A stretch of DNA of 6,912 nt, taken from contig CAZVWF010000110.1 in NCBI GenBank assembly GCA_964630795.1, positions 1 to 6,912 on the forward strand, read 5' to 3'. Source of the stretch: SZUA-117 sp964630795. Lineage in GTDB: Bacteria; Pseudomonadota; Gammaproteobacteria; Steroidobacterales; Woeseiaceae. The translations under genes and the position numbers were made by a program. The notes beneath the pieces were generated by a model, which saw only the letters and a program-made list of their open reading frames with translations, was not told the origin of the DNA and searched no databases. Positions 6,196-6,912 of the stretch are shown in pieces. Each line of letters begins with the position of its first letter. Position 1 is the stretch's first letter.

Positions 6196-6912
6196 ATGAA
6201 AAAAATAACCGCAACCACTTATCTGCTGCTGGCAACATGCTTCGTTACGACGCAAACGCTGGCTCAGAACAATCTGCCGGAACTCCACACAAGTCCAAGT
6301 CCCGTCTCTCTAATTGAGTTCCAGCGAATCTTTGAAGCGTCGAAACGTTGGGGGGAGTTTGGGGACGAAGACCAACTGGGCTCATTAAACCTGATCACGC
6401 CGCAAGCACGTGTGCATGCAGAATCCTTGGTAGATACCGGCATTAGCGTCAGTTTGGCGAACCCGTTGAGTAAAACCGTCGAGGGTAACTTTATCGAACC
6501 CCTGGGCCATACGACCTTCGTCTTCGACCTACCCCCGGAGTTCGGCGGTGGCGAATCTGTGGCGGGCGATGTGTTTAACATCAATTAGCACGGCGCGATT
6601 CACTCGCATATGGATGGTGTAGGCGACTTCGGTTGGCGGGGCAAGCTCTATAATGGATACGATTTCGCTCCCGAGGAAGATGGCTTTGAAAATTTAGGCC
6701 TGGAGCATATCGCCCAGCACGGCATCTTTGGACGCGGTGTGCTCGTCGATTTGCCGCGTCTTTACGAGCTTAACCATCTGCCACTTGGTACGGTCATCAC
6801 AGCCGAACACCTGGAAGCGTGGGAGAAGCACACTGGTACTACTATCCGCTCAGGTGATATTTTGCTGCTGCGTGTCGGGCGCTGGCAGGTCGCCAAGAAC
6901 AGTCCCAATTAC
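6196..6912 (+). pseudogene. Secreted cyclase family protein (kynurenine-formamidase-like), interrupted by in-frame TAG, 3' end outside window
   Basis: Member of the cyclase family (PF04199 type: kynurenine formamidase, isatin hydrolase, polyketide-cyclase-like hydrolases), metal-dependent enzymes that hydrolyse amides or open rings. Residues 1-23 are a Sec signal peptide with a likely cut after TLA, so the product would be periplasmic. Then comes the family N-terminal signature KRWGEFGDEDQLGSLNLITP, in which the DQLGSLNLIT part is characteristic. At 6586-6588 codon 131 is TAG. The same frame stays open for 108 more codons to the window edge and continues the family alignment: HGAIHSHMDG (codons 132-141), the metal-binding region with H132, H136, H138 and D140; GKLYNGYDF; GIFGRGVLVDLPR; ITAEHLEAWE; and SGDILLLRVGRW. 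No frameshift is needed, so this is a single nonsense change, a sequencing error, or readthrough. The truncated 130-residue product would lack all metal ligands. An ATG restart at 6610 would also miss the histidines. The codon beside the first His is often aromatic or His in relatives, so Tyr (TAT/TAC) is a plausible ancestor. Confidence 0.8.

Noticed and set aside
1..6912. CRISPR array, tRNA/rRNA genes, insertion sequence or long repeats
   Set aside because: Reading through the window I found no spaced direct repeats, transposase fragments, terminal inverted repeats or cloverleaf-like sequences; nearly all of it is coding.

Overview
The window reads as a compact, single-strand catabolic cluster from a bacterium, most likely a marine or sediment gammaproteobacterium. 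This is an inference from three things: mid-to-high-50s GC by eye, a lipobox lipoprotein and signal-peptide proteins typical of a Gram-negative envelope, and a sodium-type amino-acid symporter with a cleavable-looking leader. Genus cannot be assigned from the sequence alone. All five genes are on the + strand, gaps are 58 nt or less, and no terminator hairpin is evident between them, so one transcription unit is plausible.

Layout: 1-71 is a leader that may hold the tail of an upstream gene. 72-1826 encodes sulfoacetaldehyde acetyltransferase (Xsc), the desulfonating enzyme of taurine, isethionate and sulfoacetate breakdown. Nine bases later a GTG-started, unusually short acetate kinase (1836-2873) follows. 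Next is an outer-membrane-type lipoprotein of the YtcJ-like amidohydrolase family (2908-4629). Its stop codon overlaps by one base the start of an alanine/glycine:cation symporter family transporter (4629-6137). After a 58-nt AT-rich spacer comes a secreted cyclase/kynurenine-formamidase-like protein (6196 to the window end). Its frame is interrupted by an in-frame TAG exactly beside the metal-binding histidine cluster.

Working together: Xsc converts sulfoacetaldehyde plus phosphate to sulfite and acetyl phosphate. AckA can turn acetyl phosphate into acetate and ATP directly, in place of the phosphate acetyltransferase (Pta) commonly found beside xsc. The amidohydrolase, symporter and cyclase-like hydrolase look like an envelope-side scavenging module. 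It could hydrolyse an amide or cyclic compound outside the inner membrane and import the released small amino acid or amino sulfonate. A route from an N-substituted taurine-like compound to taurine, sulfoacetaldehyde and acetyl phosphate is an attractive but unproven reading. No taurine aminotransferase or dehydrogenase, sulfite oxidase or sulfite exporter lies inside the window.
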